DNA from: Pseudomonas fluorescens
GTDB taxonomy: Bacteria > Pseudomonadota > Gammaproteobacteria > Pseudomonadales > Pseudomonadaceae
Length of the DNA stretch: 64,000 bases
NCBI RefSeq assembly: GCF_902498185.1
Contig: NZ_CABVIX010000006.1
Coordinates: forward strand, 186,001 to 250,000
Direction of reading: 5' to 3'
Made by a program: the position numbers and the translations under genes. A model generated the notes under the pieces. The model was given only the letters and a program-made list of their open reading frames with translations, was not told the origin of the DNA and did not search any database. Below are positions 19,169 to 28,746 of the stretch, one piece after another (within the stretch, counting starts at the first letter, position 1; the number at the start of each line of letters is the position of its first letter).

Positions 19169-22100
19169 TTACTCCTCCTCGACCAGCGATTGGCCACGGT
19201 GGTCCGTGACAATGTCGCTGTTCGGCTTGAACATCTGCTCCATCCCGCCACTCATGTCCATCACGGTCGAAACCATGCTGGCCTGCTGAGTGACGACCAC
19301 CGGGTTCAACAGCTCATCCATGAAGCGGCGGCTCTCCAGCAGGCTGCCGCCGACAGGACGGTAGTCCAGGCGGATCAGCGCTGCGTCGGCGGTTTCACCC
19401 ACCAGGTCGCGGACCAGGCCGGTGTTGGCCGCGCGTGAGTCCAGGTCGACGACCCAGGCCTTGACGTTGGCAACACCTGGAGCGTTGTCGATGATCGACG
19501 GGGCGACGAAGATCGCGCGGCCGCCGGTCTGCACCTGGCCGAGAGTGATGCTGTCCTTGGCTTCGTAGCGGATCGTGCCGTTGCCGGACGAGGTCTTCAC
19601 ACCGGTGCCCATGGCGATGCTGCCGCCGCTGGTCACGCTGACGTTGCCGGCGCCCTGGGCGGTGATATCACTGCCCTGGACCACCGAGCCGCCGGCCTTG
19701 AGGCTGATGTTGCCGCCCCCGGTATTGCTGACCTTCTGCGCCACGTTCAACGCGCCTGCGGTACTGAGGTAGATGTCGCCGCCTGCGGTGTTCAGCGAGG
19801 TGCCGTAGCCAGCGTCGCTGAGCTTGAGCGGCCCGGCGTACAGGTTGTTGGCGTACACACCGCCATTGCCGCCCTGCGCGTTCAGGTCATGCACCGACAT
19901 GTCGAGCAGGTTGCCGGACTGGCCGACACCCTTGGCAGCATTGAGCAGCAAGCGCTCGGCGGTCACGCTGGCGACGCCGTTGCCGGCATCGCGGATGGCA
20001 CCTTGGCTGGCATGCAGGCTGACAGTGCGGCCGGCGGCCTTGATGTCGCTGACCACGAGGTTGCCGCTGGCGCTGCGAACCGTGACATCGGCATGCGGGC
20101 TGTTGACCGTCAGGCTGTCGAGGCCATCCAGTTCGCTGATGTTCACCGCACCATTCGAGGCGTTGGCGACCAGCGTCCGGACCTGGGTCTGCAGCGCCGC
20201 GTCGCTGCCAATGCCACCGGCTGCGGACAGCACGGCAGTGTCGGCGACGATGCGCGTGTCGGCATTGCCGTCATCGACCAGCGAGCCTTGGGCAGCGCTG
20301 AGGCTGGCCTGGCCTTTGGCCTGGACATTGCCCAGCAGAGCATCGCCCTGGCTGACCGACAGCGTGAGGTTGCCGTTGCTGGCCACCAGGTTGTCGACGG
20401 CCAGGCCGTGAGCCGTGTTCAGGCGGATGTCGCCGCCAGCGCTCTGGGCGCTGAGGCGGCTGCCATCAAGGCTCAAGGCACCCAGGGCGCCGTTGCCGAT
20501 ACCGTTGGCAGCGCTCAGGTCGATGTGGTTGCCGACCAGCGCCTGGGCAGCGTCGGACTTGACGATGGCCGCACCGGAGGTGAGGTTCACGTCATTGGCG
20601 CCGTTGCCGGCCTGGACGTTGTTGACGCTGATCTGGCCACCTGCGTTGACCACGACGTTGCCGTGGGTGGTCGACAGGTTGTCCAGGCGGATGTCACCCA
20701 GTTCATCGAGACGCAGGTCGCCATGGCTCACGTTCACAGAGGCGGCATCGGCACGGGTACGCACGTTCACGCCATTGCCGGCCGTGATGCGCAGGTCGTT
20801 GGCCTGGATCAGGCCGTTCGCAGCGGTGGAAACGTTGCCAGCGGCCTGCATCACGACCGGACCTCTCACGGACTGGACGTCCTGCGCGGTGAGGTCACCC
20901 CCGGCCATGACGCTGACCAGGCCATTGGCGTTGCTGATCTGGGTCACCCGCAGTGCATCGGCATCGGTGACCTGGATGGAACCACCCTGGGTGACACGGG
21001 CGATGAGGGTGTCGACCTTGGTCTTCAACGCGCCGTTCAGGCTGGCGATGCCGTTCGCGGCGGTGGCGACCAGGCCACGGCTGGCGACGTTGTGGGCGAC
21101 GTTGTCGTGGCCAACGATGCTGCCCGCCTGGGCACCCAGCACGACGTTGCCTTGCTCGGCATCGATGCGGCTGAGCAGAAGGTTGCCACCGGCGCTGTAG
21201 CTGACATCGCCAGCGCCGTTGACGCGGGTCGTCACGCCATCGGCCATGGTGATGTTGCCTGCCGTGGAGGCGACAGTGATGTTGCCGGTATCGGTCTGCA
21301 GGTTGACGTTCTGGTCGATGTTGCCGCCAGCGTTGACCGCGATGTTGCGGCGGCCGGTAACGGTATGGTCGAGCAGGATCGAGCCGTCCGCCGCCAGCGC
21401 GATGTCGCCCAGACCATCGTTGAGCACGGCTTTCTCGAAGCCCAGGTCGCCCTGCAGGGCCTGTACGCGCAGGTTGCCGCCGATGACGTGCACGCCTTCC
21501 AGGGCGCCGTTGCCCAGGTTCGGAGTGACGTCGCCAATGACCAGGCCGCCTTCCAGGTCGGTCAGGTCGATGCCGCCAGTGCCGCCGTCCGCTTCGAGGC
21601 GCTGGGCCTGGATGTTCAGGCCGCGGCCGGCACCGATGCCGTTGCCAGCGCTCAGGGTCATGTTGGCCGCGGTGAGGTTGCTGGCGCTGTCGGTGCGGGC
21701 GTTGCTGATCTGGTCAGCCGCGACCAGGGTCAGGGTGTCGCCGTTGGTGCCGGTGCGCAGGGTGTCGACGTTGAGCGAGCCGTTGGCGCTGGTGACAGTC
21801 ACGTTACCGTGGTCGGTTTCCAGCAGGCCGATGTCGAGGTTGTCCCGTTCGGCGATGTTGATCTCGCCACTGGCCGAGCCGTCGAGGCGGTTGACCTGGG
21901 TGTCCAGGGCCCGCGCTACGTTGGAACCCGTCGCGCCAATGCCGCTGGAGGCCTTGAGGGTCAGCTGGTTGGCAGTGATCAGGGTGGCGTCGTTCTGGTC
22001 ATCGTCGATGCGTCCGCCGGCGGTCAGCGCGATGGCGCCGGTGCTGGCGTGGGTGCTCAGGCTGCCCACGGTCAGGTTGCCAGCGGCCTGGATGTCCAGG

Positions 22101-25100
22101 TTGCCGGTGGTGGCCGAGAGGCTGCGGGCGATCAGGTCGCTGGCGTCACGAATGCTCAGGTTGCCAAAGGCGGTTGCCTGGGCGGTGACCTGCGCCACTT
22201 CGGTGTCCAGCTCGGCGCCGTTACGGGCGGTGACGAACAGACGGTTGCCCTGCACGTTGCGCTCGCTGCCGTTGCCATCGACGATGGCGCCGCCACTGTT
22301 GAGGGTGATGTCGTGTGTGCCAGTGGTGTCCTGGATCAGCTTGCTGACGATCAGCGAGCCATCGGTGTCCAGGGTGATGTTGCCCGCGCCAGTGGCGCCT
22401 TGTACTGCGCCCAGGGTGCCTACGGTGAGGTCGGCGCCAGTGCGGTTGAGGACATTGATGCCGCCATTGCCGGCCTTGAGGGCCAGGTGCGATACCTGGG
22501 TATTGATCGCCTGGTTCATGCCGATGCCATTGCCGGCGACTGCCTGCAGGTCCGGGGTGACCAGTGTGCCGCCCGCGCCGAGAATCGCGCCGCCGGCTTG
22601 CAGGGTAATCGCGGTATCGCTCTTGACGGTGCCGACCACGCTCAGGTCCTGTGCGGCCTTGGCGACGATCTCCTGGCCCACGGCCAGGGCAATGTTGCCC
22701 AAACCGAGGTGGCCTTGGGTGTCCAGGTACAGGCTGGTGTTCAGGGTCGAGCCTGCATTCACGTCAAGGCGGTTGGCGGTGATGCCCAGCGGTTTGCTGG
22801 CGGAGCTGTCGATGTCCTTGTTCAGGTCATAGGCGGCCACGGCCTGGCGGCGGATCTGCTCGCTTGCGTCACGGGCGGTGTTGATCTTGAACACAGCCAG
22901 GTCCGCCATCTGCTTGGAGGTCTGCACGGTGTCGCGGATCAGCGTGGCCATCGCCAGGTTGCTGTCGGCGTCGACGTTGACGGCCTGGGTGACGTCAAGC
23001 TGGTTGTTCAGCGCGTCGAGCTGGCCGCTCATCGGGTCGAAGGTATAGCGCTCGTAGCTGTCCAGTGCCAGGTCGGCGATCGACATGGCCACGTCCACGC
23101 CAGCGAAGATCGCGTCGGCACCGGCGTCGCCGGAAAACGGCACGGCCTGTGCGGCGCCCGCGATAAAGGCGGCGGCGTTGCGGATCAAGGTGGCGGCCTT
23201 GAGCGCGGTGTTCAGGCCATTGACCACGGCTTCGGCGGAATCCACCCGCGCCTGCTGGGCGTCGACCATCAGCTGGGTCAGCCACTCGTTGGTCGCAGCG
23301 ATCTGCTTCTGCACGGCCGCGGACTGTACCTGGGTTTCGTAGCTCTTGAGCTGCTGGATGAGGATTTGCAGATCGAACAGCTTGGCGTTGGCCTCGGCCA
23401 CCTTGGCGGCGTAGTCGGCGATGGCGGTGTCGCGAGACAGCTCGGCATCACGGAAGCTTGGCGTGCTGGCTTGCAGGGTCACGCGGTCGCCGATGATGTT
23501 TTCGCGGCTGCCGTTGCCATCGATGATGATGCCGTTTTTCGACAGCACCGACACGTCGCCGGTGTTGCCGGCGTCGAGCATGCCGATGGTGATGTTGGAC
23601 TGGGCCTTCAGGGTGATGGCGCCGCCATCTGTCTTCAGGTTGCCGGCCACGATGGCGCCGTTGTAGCCGTCCAGGTCCGACTTGCCCATGGCGGTCAGGG
23701 TGATGCTGCCGCCACCCGGCAGGTAGATCGTGTCGTTCTGGTTGAGGAAGACGATGTTGCCGCTGGTCGCGGTCATGACCAGCCTGCCGCCGTCCATGGT
23801 GATCGTGCCGCCGTTGTTGTTCAGCACGGTGATGTCGGTAGCGATGATCGAGACTTCGCTCACGCCCTTGCCGGTCAGGGTGCTGCTGTCGACGGCGATG
23901 GCTCCGGCGTTGGTAGCCTTGACCCCACCGTTGCCGCCGCTGGCCGCGAGGAAACTGACGTCCAGGGCCAGGTCGGTGTTGCTGCCGATGCCGCCCGGGG
24001 CACGAATATCGAGATTGCGGGCAGTCACGTTGGCGTCGATGGTCCCTGGCGCACGCGCATCTTCGATGGCGCCGCCGCTGGTAAGTACGGCGTTGTTGCC
24101 GCCGGCGTTGAGCACGCCCAGGCCGATGTCGCCTTCGTTGGAAATGCTGATATCGCTGCCGGTGCCGCCGCTGGTGGCACTGATCAGCGAGAGCTTCTGG
24201 CCGCCCAGGTTGCTGGCGTAGATGGCGCCGCTCTTGGTGTCGATGGTCAGGCTGTCGACGTGCAGCTCAAGGGCATCGCCGCTGGTGCCGAATGCGCGGC
24301 TGCTGCTGTCCAGGCCCGTGGCGATGAAGTTCACGCCTGCGCCATTGCCATCGGTGGCATTGCCGCTGACGGCGAACTTGAGGGTGTCGCCAGCCTGCAG
24401 GGTGCCGACGTTCACGTCACCCGCGTTGTTGAAGACGATCTTGCCCCCAGCCGTAGCGTTCAGCAGGCTGATGGCGCCGGTGTTGCGGGCATTGATGTCG
24501 CCACTGCTCGTGAGGGTTGCAGGACCCGCGACGCTCGAGACGAACGCTGCGCCGCTGGTGCCGATCGATGCTCCGGAGAGCGTCATCGAGGTGGCGCTGA
24601 CGCTGACACCGCCAGGCGTGGTACCGGTGGTCAGTGCGCCGCCAGCGTTCAGCGACACGTTGCCCTTGGCGGTGACGGAGTCAACCAGCAGGTCACCTTG
24701 CTGGACGATGCTGACCGCGCCGTTGGTCCCCTTGGCGGTGGCACTGACGCTGAGCGGCGCGCTGCCGGTGTTGTTGACGTTGATGAGGCCGTTGGTGCTG
24801 GTCAGGGCCAGTTTCTGGGTATCGGTGTGCAGGGCAGTGCCCGCCGAGCCCAGGTTACCGGTGGCATTGAGGGTGATGTTCTGGGCGACGATGGCATCGC
24901 TGCCGGTCTGGGTGATAGCACCCGAGCTGCTCAGGGACAGGCCCTTGGCGCCGATGTTCATGCCGCTCAAGACGATGCTGCCGGCGGCGTTGGAGAACGC
25001 CAGGTCCATTGGATTCACACCGGTCAGCGACAGCTGGCTGCTGCTGCGGTTGAAGAGCAACTGCCCCCCCAGGAAGTCGACCTTGGTGTCTCCATTGCTG

Positions 25101-27118
25101 GTGGCAGCGGTGAGGCTGTCCAGGGCGGTGTCGTTGGCCAGGAAGATGCCGGCCAGCGCGGCGCTGGTCTGCGCGGTGATGGTGCCAGCCGAGGTTTCCA
25201 GGCCATTGGCGGCGGTACCGATGGCATTGGTCGCGGTCAGCGCGAGGGTGTCGGCGCGCAGGTTCATCGCGCCAGCGTTGTCGTCGGTGATACCGCCGTT
25301 GGTGCTGGTCAGGGTGATCGTGCCGCCAGCGGCGTCGATGCTGCCCACTTTGATATCGTCCTGGTCCACGGCGATCGACACGTTGTTGTCCTGGCCCATG
25401 GCCAAGACGGTGCCCAGGGTCAGGCCCTTGCCTTCGTTCAGGTAGATACCGCCGTCCAGCGCGATGGCGCTGAGCGTTTCACTCTGGGTTTTCAGCGCGG
25501 CGCCATCGATGGCGATACCCTTGCCGGCCTGGAGCAGGAGGGTCTTGCCGGTGACCTGCACCGCCGAGGAGGTGCTGTAGATGTTGCCTTGCTCGGAGGC
25601 AAGGGTCAGGGCATTGCCGGTGGAGACCGAGTCATTGAGGAAAAGGTCTTCCTTCGCCGAGATCTTCACGTTCTTGCTGCCGGCGGCGCCGTTGCTCAGG
25701 GTGATCTTGCCGTCGGCGTCGCTGAAGGCCGTGGCGGCGCTGGTCTGGCCATTGATGCTGATGGCTTCGCGGGCAGTGACCGCGCCCAGGGCGAGTTGAC
25801 CGTCCAGGTCCTGGACGTTGATGCCGCCGTTCTGCGTCGAGGCGCTCAGCACGTCGACGGAGGTCCTCAGCGCTTGCGCGTCGCTGCCGATGGCGCCATC
25901 GGCCAGCAGGTTGGCGGACCAGCCGGTGATGTTGGTCTTGGCAGGGTCGGCGGAGGTGATGCTGCCGCCTTCGCTCTTGAGGATGACGCGGCGCTGCTGG
26001 ACGTTGTCGTTGTTGCCAGTGCTGACTTCGCCCAAGGCGACGCCGCCCGCCACGTCGGTGACCAGTACGTGGCCGTTGGCGGCCTTGGCATTGAGGGTAT
26101 CGGCGTCGACGCGCAGGGCAGCATCTTCAGCGCCAATGCTGGCGCCGTCGGCGGTCACTTCGAGGTTCAGGGTGGCAGCGCGGGTGCTGGCGCCCGTGGT
26201 CTTGATCGAGTCGGTGGCCTTCAGGGTCGCGGTCCCAGCGGCCGTCACTGAACCGGCCTGGACGATCTCCGCGCCGGAGATGTTCAACTCGGTCGCTTCG
26301 ATCACGCCGCTGTTGTTGACCACGGAGGCCATCATGGCGCTGGTTTCGTTGCCAGCGAGCAGGACGTGCTGCGCGGTGACGTGGCCGCTGTTGCTGACAC
26401 CGGCCTTGTCTGCATCGGTGGCGGCCGAGCCCAGGGTGTCGGCCGAGACATTGAAGTTGATCAGGCCGTTGCCGCTGAGGTCGACATTGAAGCGGTTGCC
26501 CGCGGCCATGGTGACGCTGCCGACGTTGGCGATCACGTAGCCGGAGTTGTCGACCTTGGGAGCGACCAGGTACACAAAGCCGCCGTCACCGACCTTGAGC
26601 TCGCCCTCGTTCTGGATGGAGGCCAGGCCCTTGCCGTCGACCTGGCTGAACGACAGGCTGCTGTCGTTCATGAACGAGGCGGGGTCCACGTCCAGCGTCG
26701 AGGCCAGCAGGCCCGCGACGTCGACCTTGGCGCCGCTGCCGAAGAGGATGCCGTTGGGGTTGATCAGAAAGATGTTGCCGTTGGCCTCCAGCGCGCCCTG
26801 GATGTTGGACAGCTGGTTGCCGGTCACCCGGTTGAGGGTGATGGAGCCTGCGCCGGCCTGCTGGGCGAACTTGACCAGCTCCGCGGCCGGGATACTGAAG
26901 TCGTCCCAGTTGATGACCGCCTTGGCGGTGCTCTGGGTGATCAGGGTGGCGGCTTGGTTGCCGATGGTGGTGTTTTCGATCAGCGCCGAACCGCCGACTA
27001 CCGCACCGCCGGTAGGGCCTGCCAGCGCGACGCCGGATGCACCCAGCAACGAAACCGATACAGCAGTGATGACCGACGACTTGCGGGTATTGGCGCGGGA
27101 TTTGTTTTTACGAGACAT
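19169..27118 (-). CDS. Two-partner secretion exoprotein (TpsA), FHA-type adhesin
   Basis: Encodes 2649 residues. A basic start and hydrophobic stretch ending ALAG around 31-34 form the signal peptide. A TPS/haemagglutination-activity domain follows, with NPNGI at 120-124 inside the typical GNIFLINPNGILFG context. Most of the rest is a right-handed beta-helix of glycine/asparagine-rich repeats, with at least a dozen copies of a degenerate unit of the form GIG....AL.T.V..L.A....G.I.V. At about 1220-1440 this is broken by an alanine/glutamine-rich helical block. The end (VEEE) shows no toxin or anchoring domain I recognise, so a surface adhesin or biofilm role is the best guess. The TpsB partner lies just upstream. 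Confidence 0.93.
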   Translation of the reverse strand: MSRKNKSRANTRKSSVITAVSVSLLGASGVALAGPTGGAVVGGSALIENTTIGNQAATLITQSTAKAVINWDDFSIPAAELVKFAQQAGAGSITLNRVTGNQLSNIQGALEANGNIFLINPNGILFGSGAKVDVAGLLASTLDVDPASFMNDSSLSFSQVDGKGLASIQNEGELKVGDGGFVYLVAPKVDNSGYVIANVGSVTMAAGNRFNVDLSGNGLINFNVSADTLGSAATDADKAGVSNSGHVTAQHVLLAGNETSAMMASVVNNSGVIEATELNISGAEIVQAGSVTAAGTATLKATDSIKTTGASTRAATLNLEVTADGASIGAEDAALRVDADTLNAKAANGHVLVTDVAGGVALGEVSTGNNDNVQQRRVILKSEGGSITSADPAKTNITGWSANLLADGAIGSDAQALRTSVDVLSASTQNGGINVQDLDGQLALGAVTAREAISINGQTSAATAFSDADGKITLSNGAAGSKNVKISAKEDLFLNDSVSTGNALTLASEQGNIYSTSSAVQVTGKTLLLQAGKGIAIDGAALKTQSETLSAIALDGGIYLNEGKGLTLGTVLAMGQDNNVSIAVDQDDIKVGSIDAAGGTITLTSTNGGITDDNAGAMNLRADTLALTATNAIGTAANGLETSAGTITAQTSAALAGIFLANDTALDSLTAATSNGDTKVDFLGGQLLFNRSSSQLSLTGVNPMDLAFSNAAGSIVLSGMNIGAKGLSLSSSGAITQTGSDAIVAQNITLNATGNLGSAGTALHTDTQKLALTSTNGLINVNNTGSAPLSVSATAKGTNGAVSIVQQGDLLVDSVTAKGNVSLNAGGALTTGTTPGGVSVSATSMTLSGASIGTSGAAFVSSVAGPATLTSSGDINARNTGAISLLNATAGGKIVFNNAGDVNVGTLQAGDTLKFAVSGNATDGNGAGVNFIATGLDSSSRAFGTSGDALELHVDSLTIDTKSGAIYASNLGGQKLSLISATSGGTGSDISISNEGDIGLGVLNAGGNNAVLTSGGAIEDARAPGTIDANVTARNLDIRAPGGIGSNTDLALDVSFLAASGGNGGVKATNAGAIAVDSSTLTGKGVSEVSIIATDITVLNNNGGTITMDGGRLVMTATSGNIVFLNQNDTIYLPGGGSITLTAMGKSDLDGYNGAIVAGNLKTDGGAITLKAQSNITIGMLDAGNTGDVSVLSKNGIIIDGNGSRENIIGDRVTLQASTPSFRDAELSRDTAIADYAAKVAEANAKLFDLQILIQQLKSYETQVQSAAVQKQIAATNEWLTQLMVDAQQARVDSAEAVVNGLNTALKAATLIRNAAAFIAGAAQAVPFSGDAGADAIFAGVDVAMSIADLALDSYERYTFDPMSGQLDALNNQLDVTQAVNVDADSNLAMATLIRDTVQTSKQMADLAVFKINTARDASEQIRRQAVAAYDLNKDIDSSASKPLGITANRLDVNAGSTLNTSLYLDTQGHLGLGNIALAVGQEIVAKAAQDLSVVGTVKSDTAITLQAGGAILGAGGTLVTPDLQAVAGNGIGMNQAINTQVSHLALKAGNGGINVLNRTGADLTVGTLGAVQGATGAGNITLDTDGSLIVSKLIQDTTGTHDITLNSGGAIVDGNGSERNVQGNRLFVTARNGAELDTEVAQVTAQATAFGNLSIRDASDLIARSLSATTGNLDIQAAGNLTVGSLSTHASTGAIALTAGGRIDDDQNDATLITANQLTLKASSGIGATGSNVARALDTQVNRLDGSASGEINIAERDNLDIGLLETDHGNVTVTSANGSLNVDTLRTGTNGDTLTLVAADQISNARTDSASNLTAANMTLSAGNGIGAGRGLNIQAQRLEADGGTGGIDLTDLEGGLVIGDVTPNLGNGALEGVHVIGGNLRVQALQGDLGFEKAVLNDGLGDIALAADGSILLDHTVTGRRNIAVNAGGNIDQNVNLQTDTGNITVASTAGNITMADGVTTRVNGAGDVSYSAGGNLLLSRIDAEQGNVVLGAQAGSIVGHDNVAHNVASRGLVATAANGIASLNGALKTKVDTLIARVTQGGSIQVTDADALRVTQISNANGLVSVMAGGDLTAQDVQSVRGPVVMQAAGNVSTAANGLIQANDLRITAGNGVNVRTRADAASVNVSHGDLRLDELGDIRLDNLSTTHGNVVVNAGGQISVNNVQAGNGANDVNLTSGAAIVKSDAAQALVGNHIDLSAANGIGNGALGALSLDGSRLSAQSAGGDIRLNTAHGLAVDNLVASNGNLTLSVSQGDALLGNVQAKGQASLSAAQGSLVDDGNADTRIVADTAVLSAAGGIGSDAALQTQVRTLVANASNGAVNISELDGLDSLTVNSPHADVTVRSASGNLVVSDIKAAGRTVSLHASQGAIRDAGNGVASVTAERLLLNAAKGVGQSGNLLDMSVHDLNAQGGNGGVYANNLYAGPLKLSDAGYGTSLNTAGGDIYLSTAGALNVAQKVSNTGGGNISLKAGGSVVQGSDITAQGAGNVSVTSGGSIAMGTGVKTSSGNGTIRYEAKDSITLGQVQTGGRAIFVAPSIIDNAPGVANVKAWVVDLDSRAANTGLVRDLVGETADAALIRLDYRPVGGSLLESRRFMDELLNPVVVTQQASMVSTVMDMSGGMEQMFKPNSDIVTDHRGQSLVEEE
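19600..26300 (-). repeat. Degenerate beta-helix repeats in TpsA
   Basis: Within the exoprotein, segments reading roughly IxDxxG...ITAxxLxLxAxxGIG, then AL.T.V..L.A....G.I.V.D, recur many times. Examples are GAIGSDAQALRTSVDVL near residue 406 and GGIGSDAALQTQVRTLV near 2301. At the DNA level they are diverged, not tandem-identical. Boundaries are approximate. Confidence 0.6.
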
Positions 27119-27156
27119 GAAATAGGTACCTGAACTTGAGCCGGAAAGTCGTCGAA

Positions 27157-28746
27157 TCAGAAGCGATAGCGCGCCTGGGCATAGAGGTATGAGCCGTCCT
27201 CGGTCTTTTCACTGACCGGTACGGCGTAATCCACTCGCAGCTCGACGCTGTCGATCGGGCGTGCTTGAACACCGAAGGTGAAGCCGGTGAGCTGTTCGCT
27301 GTCGTTCTGGTCCAGGTAAGTCTCTTTGATGAACACCTGGCCGTGGTCCAGGCGGGCAAAGAGCTGGTAACGGTCGTTGTCGAGAAAGAGCGAGTAGCGG
27401 CCTTCCACGCTTGCGGTGAAACCGTTGTCGCCGGCGTAGACCGAAGGCGCGTGGCCCGCCACCGAGGTAATGCCGCCCACCGTCCACTGTTCGCTGGAAA
27501 CCAGCGAGTCCAGGGAGTACTGGCCGTACAGGCGCGGAATCAGTACCACGCGGGGACTGATGCGCTGCAGGCGCGCGAGGTCGAAGCTGACCTTGGTGAA
27601 GTTGTTGTCGGCACGGGCGTAGGCGCGGCTCGACAGCTGCGACTCATCATCCATGCCACCAAAGGCCTCGCCCAGGCCGTAGTGCAGGTTGACCGATGCC
27701 AGGGTGCGGCCGGACAGGTCGGTGTGGTCCAGGCTCAGGCCCAGGCGCAACTTGCGGATCTTGTCTTCGGAAGACACCACGCTGAGCATCTTCTGCTCCA
27801 GGTCCTGGGATTCGATCCAGGCCTCGGCGCTGTAGACGGTGCGCGCGGAACGGACGAAATCGTGGGACACGCCCAGGCCCCAGCTGGTGTTGTCACCCTC
27901 GATGTCGAGCACCCGGAACTCGCGGCCAACGTCAACGTTGCCCTGGGAGTAGTAGGCATGGGCCTTGGTGCCCAGCGCGTTGACCGGCGTGGTGTAGTCG
28001 ATGTACTGGAAGCTCAGGTCGCCTTCGCCCAGCGCAGACATGGAGAGGGCGTTGATCTCGTCGCCGCGGCCCGTGACGTTGGCCAGCTTGACGCTCGGGA
28101 TCAGACGGTTTTCGCCGGTGTTCTTGCTGCCATAGTTGTTGACTTCGATAGCGCCTTGCAGGCGCGGGGCCTCGGTGACATTGACGATCAGGTCGGTGGA
28201 GCCTGTGTCCTTGCCCGGTTGCAGGGTCGAGGTGGTCTCGATGCCGGACTGGCGGTTGAGCACGGTCAGTGCGCGCTCGACAGCCTCCAGGGAAAACGAC
28301 GCATTGGGTTCGACGCCGCCAGCCTTGAGCGCGGCAATCACCCGCTCATCGCTGTAGCGCTGGTTGCCGGTCACTTCGATGCGGCCCAGCCAGCCCTCAA
28401 GCACGGTGAGCTGAAGTGCGTCCATGTGGGCGAAGTCCTGGCCGGGGACCACGACTTTCACCAGGCGATACCCCGCGCCGTGGTAGAAGGCTTCGATTTT
28501 TTCCGCCAGGGCACGCATGTTCTGCAAGGTCATCGGCTTGCCGATGTCGCTGGCGATCTGAGCGCTGAGCTGCTCGCTGGTGAACGTGCGGTTGCCGCTG
28601 AAGGCAACACGATTGACCATCACACTGTTTTGAACAGCCTGAGTGACTTGTGTTGGTTCTTCGGCATGTACCGACTGATTGACCGCGACAATTGCCATAC
28701 CTAGGGCACAGAGCATGACTCTGGCCGACGCCTGTTTATCCGACAT
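27157..28746 (-). CDS. TpsB outer-membrane transporter (ShlB/FhaC/HecB family)
   Basis: Encodes 529 residues from the ATG at 28744-28746, chosen because the signal peptide (ALGMAIVAVNQSVHAEE) starts there; a longer frame is open upstream. Two POTRA domains (about 50-200) precede a beta-barrel ending in ARYRF with the terminal phenylalanine used for BAM insertion. It exports the TpsA protein encoded 38 bases downstream. The L6-loop motif normally of the VRGY/F type reads SVAGHAP here, so the conserved arginine is absent. This is a notable departure, although the rest of the barrel looks intact. Confidence 0.92.
   Translation of the reverse strand: MSDKQASARVMLCALGMAIVAVNQSVHAEEPTQVTQAVQNSVMVNRVAFSGNRTFTSEQLSAQIASDIGKPMTLQNMRALAEKIEAFYHGAGYRLVKVVVPGQDFAHMDALQLTVLEGWLGRIEVTGNQRYSDERVIAALKAGGVEPNASFSLEAVERALTVLNRQSGIETTSTLQPGKDTGSTDLIVNVTEAPRLQGAIEVNNYGSKNTGENRLIPSVKLANVTGRGDEINALSMSALGEGDLSFQYIDYTTPVNALGTKAHAYYSQGNVDVGREFRVLDIEGDNTSWGLGVSHDFVRSARTVYSAEAWIESQDLEQKMLSVVSSEDKIRKLRLGLSLDHTDLSGRTLASVNLHYGLGEAFGGMDDESQLSSRAYARADNNFTKVSFDLARLQRISPRVVLIPRLYGQYSLDSLVSSEQWTVGGITSVAGHAPSVYAGDNGFTASVEGRYSLFLDNDRYQLFARLDHGQVFIKETYLDQNDSEQLTGFTFGVQARPIDSVELRVDYAVPVSEKTEDGSYLYAQARYRF

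Noticed and set aside
19889..26251. A 2120-codon open frame antisense to the exoprotein gene
   Set aside because: It mirrors the repetitive, codon-biased exoprotein gene, has composition like its shadow frames, no ribosome site of note and no family resemblance. Long antisense frames are expected here.
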